From Segetibacter sp. 3557_3 (GTDB lineage Bacteria; Bacteroidota; Bacteroidia; Chitinophagales; Chitinophagaceae), in NCBI RefSeq assembly GCF_004354985.1, contig NZ_SMSK01000011.1:124001-188000 (forward strand): a stretch of DNA of 64,000 bases, read 5' to 3'. The position numbers and the translations under genes are program-made. Below are positions 15,123 to 22,963 of this stretch, in pieces (position 1 is the first letter of the stretch; each line of letters starts with the position of its first letter). The notes beneath the pieces are model-generated. The model had not been told where the DNA came from, ran no database searches, and saw only the letters and a program-made list of their open reading frames with translations.

Positions 15123-15245
15123 CATTTGTGCTTTCCGTGCCATCCGTGTGCTAAACCCATCTGTGCCCATCCGCGTCATCTGTGTGCCAACTTTTTCCAT
15201 CCGTGCACATCAGTGTGACGCCCTCTCCATCTGTGCACATCCTGT
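15123..15245 (+). repeat. Degenerate array of CATCYGTG motifs at about 10-bp spacing
   Basis: Related octamers start at 15123, 15141, 15158, 15168, 15177, 15198, 15208, 15228 and 15238. Intervals are close to 10 or 20 bases. The best units read CATCCGTG or CATCTGTG, often followed by CC or GC. The array sits between the unknown gene ending at 14990 and the lysozyme gene starting at 15317 and is not coding. Confidence 0.65.
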
Positions 15246-15316
15246 AATTTTCAGTTACCATTCACACAGAATTGGTCATATTTGTTGTACATAGGTGTCT
15301 ATGTTGTGTTCCTGAT

Positions 15317-16096
15317 ATGGCTACCCGAAGAAAAAAGACGAAATCAAGGCGGGCATTGTGGCTGATTGTGCCTTTGCTGTTAATCGCCGTTACAAGTACA
15401 GTTTACGTATGGTATACCTTCTTCAGGGTCAAGCAGGCCAGGTTTGCGAGGTACCCTGCCTTTGGCATAGACCTTCCAGTTAATTACGAAATCCATGGTA
15501 TTGATGTAAGCAAATACCAGAGTTACGTTTACTGGCCGGCCGTGAAAAAAATGAAGGTTAAGGATGTTCAGATTGGCTTCACCTTTATCAAGGCAACAGA
15601 AGGATTGGGTAATGTAGACAAACAATTCCGCCGGAATTGGGCGCTTGCTGGCGAAGCCGGGCTACCTCGTGGCGCATATCACTTTTTCATTTGTCGTAAA
15701 AGCGGTAAGGCGCAGGCGAGGAACTTTATCAATACGGTTAAATTATCACGCGGCGATCTGCCCCCCGTTTTAGATGTTGAACAATTGTTTGGGGTAAAGC
15801 CGGAGAAAATGCGCAAAGAAGTTAAGGACTGGCTTACAATGGTAGAGCAACACTACAAGGTGAAACCCATTATTTACACCTATGTAAATTTTTACAGCAC
15901 CTATATGGGGACGGAATTTAACGACTACCCGCTTTGGGTTGCCCATTACCACGAAAAAAACAGGCCGAGAATCAACCGCCCATGGATATTCTGGCAACAC
16001 AGCGAACGTGGCCGTGTAAATGGAATTACCAGTAGGGTAGACTTCAATGTTTTTAATGGAGATCGTTCCGACTTCGAGAATTTATTAATCCCGTGA
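15317..16096 (+). CDS. Glycoside hydrolase family 25 lysozyme-like protein
   Basis: A 259-residue protein starting at ATG 15317 (MATRRKKTKSRRALW); a basic head and one membrane helix (about residues 14-32) anchor it facing the periplasm. The GH25 domain has IHGIDVSKYQSYVYW, the catalytic pair PPVLDVEQ (Asp-x-Glu), and the closing FWQHSERGRVNGI then VDFNVFNG. Members cleave the beta-1,4 bond between N-acetylmuramic acid and N-acetylglucosamine. It is followed after 51 bases by a small membrane protein gene. Confidence 0.92.
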   Translation: MATRRKKTKSRRALWLIVPLLLIAVTSTVYVWYTFFRVKQARFARYPAFGIDLPVNYEIHGIDVSKYQSYVYWPAVKKMKVKDVQIGFTFIKATEGLGNVDKQFRRNWALAGEAGLPRGAYHFFICRKSGKAQARNFINTVKLSRGDLPPVLDVEQLFGVKPEKMRKEVKDWLTMVEQHYKVKPIIYTYVNFYSTYMGTEFNDYPLWVAHYHEKNRPRINRPWIFWQHSERGRVNGITSRVDFNVFNGDRSDFENLLIP

Positions 16097-16147
16097 TCTA
16101 AACTTTAGCCCCACCAGGTTAGTTATATTACTCAAACAAACAATCAC

Positions 16148-16378
16148 ATGGAACCTGAAGCGCTTAACTTTTTGAAACGTATAGGCAAATCGCTTGGCAT
16201 CGGGTTGGTGTGGTTGTGTATTACCGTAACCGCAGCATTAAAAAATGACAATGCTTTTCCCGATAATGGCATCCGGCTGGCAAATGTTTTGTTTTACTTA
16301 TGGCTTGTCGTAAGCGTAATCATCATGGTAAGGATCTTCCAAAAATTATGGACGGCCGATGACATCGAGCAGGAATGA
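16148..16378 (+). CDS. Small two-helix membrane protein of unknown function
   Basis: A 76-residue protein with two hydrophobic segments (GIGLVWLCITVTAAL and VLFYLWLVVSVIIMV) joined by a short polar loop (KNDNAFPDNGIRL), and an acidic tail DDIEQE. I do not recognise a family. It follows the lysozyme gene in the same direction, and coding character is good. It may be cotranscribed with the lysozyme, but nothing in the sequence shows a function. Confidence 0.65.
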   Translation: MEPEALNFLKRIGKSLGIGLVWLCITVTAALKNDNAFPDNGIRLANVLFYLWLVVSVIIMVRIFQKLWTADDIEQE

Positions 16379-16404
16379 CCATCGATCCGGCAATTCCTTT
16401 TATG

Positions 16405-17310
16405 CTATGGATTTTTTCCGTCGATTATTAAGGGGGTTTTATTTCCCATGATAATCACCTTGGCGTTTTGCGAAGTGGCAATTTCCTTTAAGGCTTTAAT
16501 TTGTTCATATTGCAATTGGTTATCCGTTAGGCCCGTATTAATGATCCGCTGGTAATCAGCAATACCCTGTGCTTCCACACGTTTCCGTTCTGCTTCCTGG
16601 GTTTCTTTCTGTAGTACAAATTGCATTTTCTGCGCTTCCTGCTCAGCATTAATTTTTTCTTCGATTGCAGCTTTAACTTTATTAGGCAGGGTAATATTCC
16701 TGATCAGCAATTGTTCTACTTCCAGGCCGCGTTTGCTAAAGTTATCTGCTATCGTTTTAAAGATACGGGTTTGAAATTCATCACGTTTAGTGCTGTACAA
16801 GTCGATGGCAGTATAGTAAACTGCATTATCCCTTATCTTGGTCCGGGTAACCGGCCTTACTATTTTATCGCGAAAATCATAGCCTGTTTCCCTAACCAGC
16901 TTAGGTGCGTCGTTTGCCTGCACCCGGTACAAAACGGTAAGGTCAATAATAACTTCAAGACCATCCGATGTAAGCACCCGAATAGCATCATCCCCGGTAT
17001 TGTCTCCTTCATCGCGAACACTGCTCATTGTGTAATTTTGGGTTCTCACGTCCAGTTGTTGCACCTCCATTACCGGGTTAACCAGGTGTAGCCCGCTCCT
17101 GAGCACGTCGTTTTGCACTTTGCCGAAAAGTGATTTGATACCTATCTCACCCGCATCAATCTGGATCACAGAAGATACTAAGATGCCAATTACAATCATT
17201 GCAAGTCCAACCAATCGAACTATTCCCCGGTAACCGGGCAAAGGCGCATTCATTTTCCGTAACGATGCAGCTGCAAAAAACACAATTACACCGAGTATGA
17301 TAAGTAGCAT
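16405..17310 (-). CDS. Prohibitin/SPFH family membrane protein
   Basis: A 301-residue protein with two N-terminal hydrophobic segments (residues 2-16 and 31-50) and an SPFH/band 7 domain (about 50-230): QIDAGEIGIKSLFGKV, GLHLVNPVMEVQQLDVRTQ, then DGLEVIIDLTVLYRV. A helical, Glu/Lys/Gln-rich segment (INAEQEAQKMQFVLQKETQEAERKR region) follows and forms the coiled coil typical of prohibitin oligomers. It probably forms ring complexes in the inner membrane and may modulate FtsH-type proteases. It is close to asd, but a terminator separates them. Confidence 0.88.
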   Translation of the reverse strand: MLLIILGVIVFFAAASLRKMNAPLPGYRGIVRLVGLAMIVIGILVSSVIQIDAGEIGIKSLFGKVQNDVLRSGLHLVNPVMEVQQLDVRTQNYTMSSVRDEGDNTGDDAIRVLTSDGLEVIIDLTVLYRVQANDAPKLVRETGYDFRDKIVRPVTRTKIRDNAVYYTAIDLYSTKRDEFQTRIFKTIADNFSKRGLEVEQLLIRNITLPNKVKAAIEEKINAEQEAQKMQFVLQKETQEAERKRVEAQGIADYQRIINTGLTDNQLQYEQIKALKEIATSQNAKVIIMGNKTPLIIDGKNP

Positions 17311-17383
17311 TTTCAGGGTTTATGTTGCTAAAGATAACATATCGCAGCACCTTTATGTTTATGTTTCTGCACCAGGCCGGGCT

Positions 17384-17420
17384 ACCACAAAACAAAAGAG
17401 GCGCCCACCGGGCACCTCTT
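17384..17420 (-). terminator. Terminator after asd
   Basis: The stem AAGAGG-x-GCCC / GGGC-x-CCTCTT (17396-17406 and 17410-17420) is followed on the minus strand by TTTTGTTTTGT. It lies about 20 bases past the asd stop codon. Confidence 0.85.
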
Positions 17421-17441
17421 ACACAATTGTTGTTGGCTGAA

Positions 17442-18431
17442 TTAAAGCAGGTGATTTGCAACACAGTACTCCGCGATCTGTACGGCATTTGTTGCTGCAC
17501 CTTTCCGCAGGTTATCACTAACGATCCACATGTTTAGCGTATTAGGTTGTGTTTCATCCCTGCGCAGCCTGCCTACAAATACATCGTCTTTTTCGTGTGC
17601 CCAAAGTGGCATAGGGTAAGTTTGGCTCGACGGGTCATCTTGTAAAACAATGCCTGGTGAGGAACTCAAAAGGTCTTTAACATCCTGCATCTCAAATTCA
17701 TTGGCGAATTCCACGTTTACACTTTCACTGTGTCCGCCCATAACCGGGATACGGACTGTTGTAGCAGTCACTTTTATCGAGTCGTCGCGCATGATCTTTT
17801 TCGTTTCATTCACCATTTTCATCTCCTCTTTGGTATAGCCATTCTCCATAAAAACATCAATCTGCGGAATAACATTTAAGTCAATCGGGTACTTGTAAGC
17901 CATTTCACCCGAAACATTTTTTCGCTCGTTCATCAATTGATCCACGGCTTTCACCCCTGTTCCGGTAACACTCTGGTAGGTGCTTGCGATAACACGTCTT
18001 ACACCATATTTCTTGTGCAACGGATTTAATGCAACAACCATTTGTATGGTCGAGCAATTTGGGTTTGCAATAATTTTATCTTCTCTTGTCAGCGCATCTG
18101 CATTAATCTCGGGAACCACCAATTTTTTAGAAGGATCCATTCTCCAGGCGCTTGAATTGTCTATCACAGTAATACCTGCAGCTGCAAATTTCGGTGCCCA
18201 CTCAAGTGAGGTGTTGCCGCCGGCTGAAAACAACGCTACATCTGGTTTGGCTGCAATGGCATCGGTCATACTTACTACTTTATACTTCTGACCTTTGTAT
18301 TCCACTTCTTTACCCACTGATCTTTCCGAAGCAACGGGAACGAGTTCCGTTACGGGGAAATTTCTTTCCGCCAGTACCTGTAACATTTTTGTGCCCACCA
18401 GGCCGGTGGCGCCAACTACTGCAACTTTCAT
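17442..18431 (-). CDS. asd: Aspartate-semialdehyde dehydrogenase
   Basis: A 329-residue cytoplasmic enzyme that reduces aspartyl phosphate to aspartate semialdehyde with NADPH. That product is the branch point to lysine/diaminopimelate, threonine/isoleucine and methionine. The NADP-binding motif is VAVVGATGLVGTKML; the active-site Cys is in IIANPNCSTIQMV; the catalytic His is in VMGGHSESVNVE. Full family length. The leader on the minus strand is more than 300 nt long and contains a 16-codon peptide frame (18770-18720) and a terminator (18680-18653), which together look like a transcription attenuator. A dispersed repeat copy (18523-18464) also lies in this leader. Confidence 0.96.
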   Translation of the reverse strand: MKVAVVGATGLVGTKMLQVLAERNFPVTELVPVASERSVGKEVEYKGQKYKVVSMTDAIAAKPDVALFSAGGNTSLEWAPKFAAAGITVIDNSSAWRMDPSKKLVVPEINADALTREDKIIANPNCSTIQMVVALNPLHKKYGVRRVIASTYQSVTGTGVKAVDQLMNERKNVSGEMAYKYPIDLNVIPQIDVFMENGYTKEEMKMVNETKKIMRDDSIKVTATTVRIPVMGGHSESVNVEFANEFEMQDVKDLLSSSPGIVLQDDPSSQTYPMPLWAHEKDDVFVGRLRRDETQPNTLNMWIVSDNLRKGAATNAVQIAEYCVANHLL

Positions 18432-18463
18432 TGTTTTTGGTTTTATGGTTTAGTTTATGAACT

Positions 18464-18523
18464 CTTTTTTTTGGACCCGGCTGATGCGCTTTTTTCAACA
18501 GCCGTTGCGTCGCACTCTTGTAC
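18464..18523 (-). repeat. Dispersed intergenic repeat, copy H (in the asd leader)
   Basis: On the minus strand it starts with GTACAAGAGTGCGACGCAAC (18523-18504), identical over 20 bases to 54372-54391. It continues with a hairpin GGCTG ... CAGCC and ends CCGGGTCCAAAAAAAA, like the right ends of the other copies. It lies between the attenuator and the asd start codon. Confidence 0.55.
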
Positions 18524-18652
18524 AATTATTCTTTGCGCAACGAGTGAATGTACTTTCATTCAATTGTTGCCAAACAACACCCTTACTGCAAACAGCTTGT
18601 AGAACCTTATTGATTGTTACAGTAATGGGTGCAGTGAAAACAATTCGGAGCA

Positions 18653-18683
18653 CAAAAAAAGCCTTCCGTTGAGGGAAGGCCTT
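18653..18683 (-). terminator. Attenuator terminator upstream of asd
   Basis: On the minus strand a 7-bp stem GCCTTCC / GGAAGGC (18680-18674 and 18667-18661) with loop CTCAAC is followed by TTTTTTT. It starts about 40 bases after the leader peptide stop codon. The strand CTTCCC (18678-18673) can pair instead with GGGAAG (18719-18714), which lies directly behind the leader stop, giving an antiterminator. Confidence 0.75.
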
Positions 18684-18719
18684 ATATGCTTTAATTATAG
18701 AAAACGCAGGCAACTTCCC

Positions 18720-18770
18720 CTAAGGAAAATGTTTCTTAATGCGTTTAATATAAATGGTAGTTGTGCTCAT
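18720..18770 (-). CDS. Leader peptide of the asd attenuator
   Basis: A 16-codon frame reads MSTTTIYIKRIKKHFP and stops with TAG at 18722-18720. It holds three consecutive Thr, three Ile and three Lys codons plus one Arg, i.e. end products of the aspartate pathway served by the downstream asd gene. The stop codon is immediately followed by GGGGAAG, the strand that can form the antiterminator. A -7 box (TAATTTTG, minus strand 18796-18789) lies about 20 bases upstream. That the peptide is translated and used for regulation is inference from this arrangement. Confidence 0.65.
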   Translation of the reverse strand: MSTTTIYIKRIKKHFP

Positions 18771-18788
18771 CTGTTGCGAATGTAATTG

Positions 18789-18796
18789 CAAAATTA
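18789..18796 (-). promoter_or_regulatory. -7 box of the asd leader promoter
   Basis: The minus strand reads TAATTTTG, a full match to TAnnTTTG. Initiation about 7 bases downstream would leave a 5' end only 10-15 bases before the leader peptide start. The -33 element is not clear. Confidence 0.5.
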
Positions 18797-18903
18797 TCTG
18801 CAACCAAAAAATATTTCCGGCAACGATTGCGAAAACGGCTTGCGCATTATGAATTAAGAAGTGGAATGAATATCTTATTCCCACTGTTTAATCGCCGGAA
18901 CCA

Positions 18904-21513
18904 ATGAAAACATCCGTTGTAATTATTTTGTTTCTATTGTACCTTATTCCGGCAAAATCACAATTTACCGACCACTTCAACGACGGTGATTTTACCAGCA
19001 ATCCCACCTGGAATGCAAACCCGGCCGACTTTGTCATTAACGGAACGTTTCAATTACAAAGCAATAACACCAATGCAAACAGCACTTTCCAGATTAATAC
19101 GTTAAATCAACTTGCAACCGAAACTGAATGGGAGATGTTTGTTGCATACGCTTTTAACCCATCGTCAGCAAACTATGTGGATGTTTACCTTACTGCTTCC
19201 AGCGCCGACCTTGGCAGTACCGCAAACAGGGGTTATTTCGTTAGAATCGGCAACACCGATGATGAAGTTAGCTTGTACCGCAAAGATCAAAATGGAAACA
19301 TTACCCGGCTTATTGATGGCGCAAATGGCTTGCTAAACAGCAGCAACATCAGTTTAAAGTTCAAGGTGATCCGCAATGCCGGAAACGAATTCAGTTTGTA
19401 CACCGATATCACGGGCACAGGAAATAATTACACAATTGAGGGCAGTGCAACCGACAGCACTCACCAGGCATCCACGTACTTTGGAATGGTAGTTCGCCAG
19501 AGTACAGGCAGCTTTTTTCAACGGCATTTTTTCGACGACATCCAGGTAAAACCCTATGTGCCCGATATTGTTCCGCCGTTTATCTTAAACGTTATTAGCA
19601 CATCACGCAACAGTGTCGACATATTGTTTTCCGAAGCACTTGATCCTGCCACGGCGCAAACGCCCGCCTGTTATGCGGCAGGCAGCTCATCTATGCCAGT
19701 TACTGCATCGCGCGATCAACTTAACGCGGCACTTATACACCTGGTTTTTGCAACCTCTTTCACTAGTGGCGCAACCACCGTTCTCACGGTAAACGGCTTA
19801 AAGGACCTTGCCGGAAATACACTCGTAACCGGCACTTCAACCTTCGTATACTACGAACCTCGCCGGTACGACGTGGTAATCCACGAAGTATTACCAGATC
19901 CTACTCCTGTGGTAGGTTTGCCCGATGCAGCCTTCATTGAACTTAGGAATACGAGCCCCTATCCAATTAACCTGCAAGGTTGGAAAATACGATCCGGAAC
20001 AACAACAAGCGGCAACTTTCCTGCTTATTCCTTGAAGCCGGACAGCTTTGTAATCATTACCTCAACAACCGCGGTAAGTAAGTACCATTCCTATGGTCCG
20101 GCATTGGGACTTGTCTCCTTTCCTTCGCTTGCTTCTTCAGCTGGAGGCCTTGTTCTTATGACAAAGGAAGACCTGACCATGCACGCCATCAGTTACGACC
20201 AGCAATGGTTTCAAAATCCAGTTAAAAGCAATGGTGGCTGGTCGCTTGAGATGATCGATCCAAAGAACCCCTGTACCGGTGCAGGAAACTGGAGGGCAAG
20301 CACCGACAGCCGGGGTGGAACACCCGGTGCCAGGAATACTGTAGAAGCCACAAATGCAGATGTACGCCCGCCGAAACTGCTTCAGGCAACCGCAGCCGAC
20401 TCATTAAGCATACAGCTGCTCTTTGATGAACCATTGGACAGCGCTAATGCGTCGGTGATTGCAAATTACCTGTTAGATGAGGGCGTTGGGCTAGCCGTTT
20501 CAGCCGAACCGATTGGTCCCCTTTTTACCAGTGTAACAATAAAGCTGGCAAAACCCATGGTACGCGAAAAAAGGTACACCATAACCGTAAATAACGTGAC
20601 CGACTGCAGCGCTAATCCATTATCCGGATCAGGCATGGTAAGCGTAGGATTGCCCTCCGTTGCAGATACCATGGATGTGGTGGTAAACGAAGTATTGTTC
20701 AACCCGAAGGCTGGCGGCCACGACTTTGTTGAGATATACAACAGGAGTAAAAAGATCATCGACATCAAAGACCTGTATATTGCCGGCAGGGCAACTTCTA
20801 ATGGAGCCCTTGCGGGGCTAAAACAATTGCAGCCGCAAAGCAGGTTATTCTTTCCGGGTGAATTCCTGTGCATCAGCGAAGATGGGGATGCTGTCAAAAG
20901 GGATTATGCAACAACGAACCCCAATCAATTTGTCGACATTGCAACGATGCCATCATACCCCGATGCAAATGGTACCGTTGTACTGTTGAACAACCAGGGA
21001 ACGATCATTGATGAGTTTAGTTATGACGAAAAGTGGCATTTTGATCTGCTTAATAATACAGAAGGGATATCACTAGAAAGAATAGATTATAACGCTGCTA
21101 CTCGCCTGAGAAGCAATTGGTTTTCTGCTGCCGCAACAAGCGGTTACGCTACACCCGCTTACCAAAATTCACAGTACCGCGCCGATCTTAGCCCGCCCGG
21201 CAACCTAAGCATAGAACCCAAAGTTTTTTCGCCCGACCAGGACGGAACCGATGATTTTACAACGATAAAGATTGTTATGGGAGAGCCGGGTTATATGGCC
21301 AATATTAAGGTGTTCGATGCATCTGGCAGGCTGGTAAAGGTGATTGCTGCTAATGCGCTGTTGTCAGCATCGGCTTCTTTCAGGTGGGACGGCCTGAACG
21401 ACAAGATGAAAAAGGTTCCTGTAGGTGCTTATGTTCTGCTGGCCGAAGTTTTTAACCTTAATGGAAAAAAGAAAGCCTTTAAAAACGCGATTGTTGTTGC
21501 CTCAAAGTTCTGA
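18904..21513 (+). CDS. Secreted lamin-tail-domain surface protein
   Basis: An 869-residue exported protein. It has a signal peptide (residues 1-19), then a concanavalin-like beta domain (about 20-220), then repeated modules: Ig-like/SbsA-type domains (ILNVISTSRNSVDILFSEALD at about 230 and KLLQATAADSLSIQLLFDEPLD at about 500) alternate with lamin tail domains (VVIHEVLPDPTP.. at about 325 and VVNEVLFNPKAGGHDFVEIYN at about 595). The C-terminal module starts FSPDQDGTDDFTTI and ends with a FlgD-like fold (FRWDGLNDKMKKVPVGAYVLLAEV), as in gliding/T9SS-associated C-terminal regions. It is likely displayed on the cell surface. Function unknown; adhesion or nucleic-acid scavenging have been suggested for such proteins. 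Confidence 0.85.
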   Translation: MKTSVVIILFLLYLIPAKSQFTDHFNDGDFTSNPTWNANPADFVINGTFQLQSNNTNANSTFQINTLNQLATETEWEMFVAYAFNPSSANYVDVYLTASSADLGSTANRGYFVRIGNTDDEVSLYRKDQNGNITRLIDGANGLLNSSNISLKFKVIRNAGNEFSLYTDITGTGNNYTIEGSATDSTHQASTYFGMVVRQSTGSFFQRHFFDDIQVKPYVPDIVPPFILNVISTSRNSVDILFSEALDPATAQTPACYAAGSSSMPVTASRDQLNAALIHLVFATSFTSGATTVLTVNGLKDLAGNTLVTGTSTFVYYEPRRYDVVIHEVLPDPTPVVGLPDAAFIELRNTSPYPINLQGWKIRSGTTTSGNFPAYSLKPDSFVIITSTTAVSKYHSYGPALGLVSFPSLASSAGGLVLMTKEDLTMHAISYDQQWFQNPVKSNGGWSLEMIDPKNPCTGAGNWRASTDSRGGTPGARNTVEATNADVRPPKLLQATAADSLSIQLLFDEPLDSANASVIANYLLDEGVGLAVSAEPIGPLFTSVTIKLAKPMVREKRYTITVNNVTDCSANPLSGSGMVSVGLPSVADTMDVVVNEVLFNPKAGGHDFVEIYNRSKKIIDIKDLYIAGRATSNGALAGLKQLQPQSRLFFPGEFLCISEDGDAVKRDYATTNPNQFVDIATMPSYPDANGTVVLLNNQGTIIDEFSYDEKWHFDLLNNTEGISLERIDYNAATRLRSNWFSAAATSGYATPAYQNSQYRADLSPPGNLSIEPKVFSPDQDGTDDFTTIKIVMGEPGYMANIKVFDASGRLVKVIAANALLSASASFRWDGLNDKMKKVPVGAYVLLAEVFNLNGKKKAFKNAIVVASKF

Positions 21514-21574
21514 CTGACCATTGCTGTAAAGCATCACTTAGCATTGCATCCGGCAGCTGTATTTAGGGTAACAT

Positions 21575-21601
21575 AAAAAAAGGCCGCACATTCGTACGGC
21601 C
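21575..21601 (-). terminator. Terminator after the PfkB kinase gene
   Basis: The stem GGCCG / CGGCC (21582-21586 and 21597-21601) is followed on the minus strand by TTTTTTT. It lies about 20 bases past the kinase stop codon. Confidence 0.7.
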
Positions 21602-21622
21602 CCTCAAAGTTTGTATTAGTGC

Positions 21623-22546
21623 TTAAACGAGATCAATATCAAAATTTACAAGTTGTACAAACTCTTCAAGACGGGCATCCACCTCTTCTTTAGTTATTTC
21701 TGTAAGCCGTTGCGTACCGAATTTTTCAACACAAAAACTCGCGAGGGCTGAACCCATGATAATAGCTGTTTTCATGTTTTCAAACGAAATGTCTTTTGTA
21801 CGTGCGATGTGCCCGATGAAGCCGCCGGCAAACGTGTCGCCCGCGCCTGTTGGATCGAATACATCTTCAAGCGGTAGCGCCGGGGCAAAAAACACATGGT
21901 TTTGATGGAACAGCAAAGCACCGTGTTCACCCTTTTTGATGATGAGGAATTTCGGTCCCATCGTTAGTATTTTGTTTGCCGCTTTAACCAGGCTGTATTC
22001 GCCGCTGAGTTCTCTTGCTTCGCTATCGTTTACGAGCAATACATCAACCATGGTAAGCAGGTCCTTCAGGTCGTCAAGCGCGATCTCCATCCAAAAGTTC
22101 ATCGTATCCATTACGATCAGTTTTGGCCGCGTTTTCATTTGCATGATCACGCTTTTTTGTAATGCCGGGGCAAGATTTCCAAGCATTACAAATTCGCAAT
22201 CCTGGTAGCTATCGGGTACAACAGGCTGAAAATTTTCGAGGACATTAAGTTGGGTATCGAGGGTATCCCTGGTGTTCATATCCATGTGGTACCTGCCTGA
22301 CCAGAAAAAGGTTTTTTCATCCTTTTTGATTTGTACACCTTCCATATCAACACCACGTGCTATAAGTGCGTCAAGCTCAGACTGTGGAAAATCCCCTCCC
22401 ACTACGGAGATCTGTTTTATAGGTGTGGTAAAGTTTGATGCACTCCAGGCGATATAAGTACCGGCTCCACCGATGATCTTATCCGACTTACCAAACGGCG
22501 TTTCAATGGCATCAAAGGCCATAGAGCCAACAACAAGTAACGACAT
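21623..22546 (-). CDS. PfkB family carbohydrate/nucleoside kinase
   Basis: A 307-residue kinase; ATG 22546 (MSLLVVGSMAFDAIETPFG) fits the family start, whereas the longer frame adds an unrelated head. The N-terminal glycine motif is KIIGGAGTYIAWSA; the C-terminal signature DVFDPTGAGDTFAGGFIGHIA carries the catalytic Asp and anion hole. PfkB members phosphorylate ribose, adenosine, fructose or related substrates with ATP. The adenosine-kinase-like N-terminus suggests a nucleoside or sugar, but the substrate cannot be fixed from sequence. It is a single gene with its own terminator. Confidence 0.88.
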   Translation of the reverse strand: MSLLVVGSMAFDAIETPFGKSDKIIGGAGTYIAWSASNFTTPIKQISVVGGDFPQSELDALIARGVDMEGVQIKKDEKTFFWSGRYHMDMNTRDTLDTQLNVLENFQPVVPDSYQDCEFVMLGNLAPALQKSVIMQMKTRPKLIVMDTMNFWMEIALDDLKDLLTMVDVLLVNDSEARELSGEYSLVKAANKILTMGPKFLIIKKGEHGALLFHQNHVFFAPALPLEDVFDPTGAGDTFAGGFIGHIARTKDISFENMKTAIIMGSALASFCVEKFGTQRLTEITKEEVDARLEEFVQLVNFDIDLV

Positions 22547-22814
22547 ACTATTTGAAAGTTTAAAATTGAAAGTGGGTTTGCTGACGAGTAAGTATTGTGT
22601 GTACAACCTTTATGGCCATCGGGGTGCGAAGCTAAAGTATTTTAAGTAAGCCGAAAAACGCGATCATACATGAGCAGCGGGAATGAATACCAACCTCTAC
22701 ATCGGCTTGGGTAGACTTAGCTGAACCGCCGCGTTTTTGAATAGAACTTAATTGCCCGGCATCGTGAGTCAACCCTCGTGTTAAGGTAATTGCTGCTATA
22801 AAAAACTGCCGATG

Positions 22815-22897
22815 AACCGAGCCCGTCCGAATGGATCGCCGGGCGGACGTGGAACGATGATGCCCAAAGTGTTTCAGCCGACCACCAAAAAAAACCT
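22815..22897 (+). repeat. Dispersed intergenic repeat, copy B
   Basis: It contains GCCCGTCCGAATGG, the hairpin partner CGGGCGGACG, then GGAACGATGATGCC and the right end CAGCCGACCACCAAAAAAAA. These blocks align in order with copy A at 2730-2803. The left GAGTGACAC end is not recognisable here. Confidence 0.5.
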
Positions 22898-22910
22898 GCA
22901 ATACGGCACT

Positions 22911-22943
22911 AAAACAAAAAAGCCGGTCTGAACGACCGGCCTT
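22911..22943 (-). terminator. Terminator after the susD-like gene
   Basis: The 7-bp stem GCCGGTC / GACCGGC (22922-22928 and 22934-22940) is followed on the minus strand by TTTTTTGTTTT. It lies about 20 bases past the SusD stop. Confidence 0.85.
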
Positions 22944-22963
22944 TGTTGCTGTGTGAATGGGTT

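Larger units (their letters stand above)
22547..22963. other. Gene-free interval with repeat copy B
   Basis: These 417 bases hold the upstream region of the PfkB gene, dispersed repeat copy B (22815-22897) and the terminator of the SusD gene (22911-22943). No coding region is supported. Confidence 0.5.

Noticed and set aside
15123-15245. CATCYGTG array as a CRISPR
   Set aside because: Units are 8 bases and degenerate, spacers are only 1-13 bases, and there are no cas genes.
18495-18713. 72-codon minus-strand frame in the asd leader
   Set aside because: It runs through the terminator and the repeat copy, has no ribosome binding site and resembles no family.
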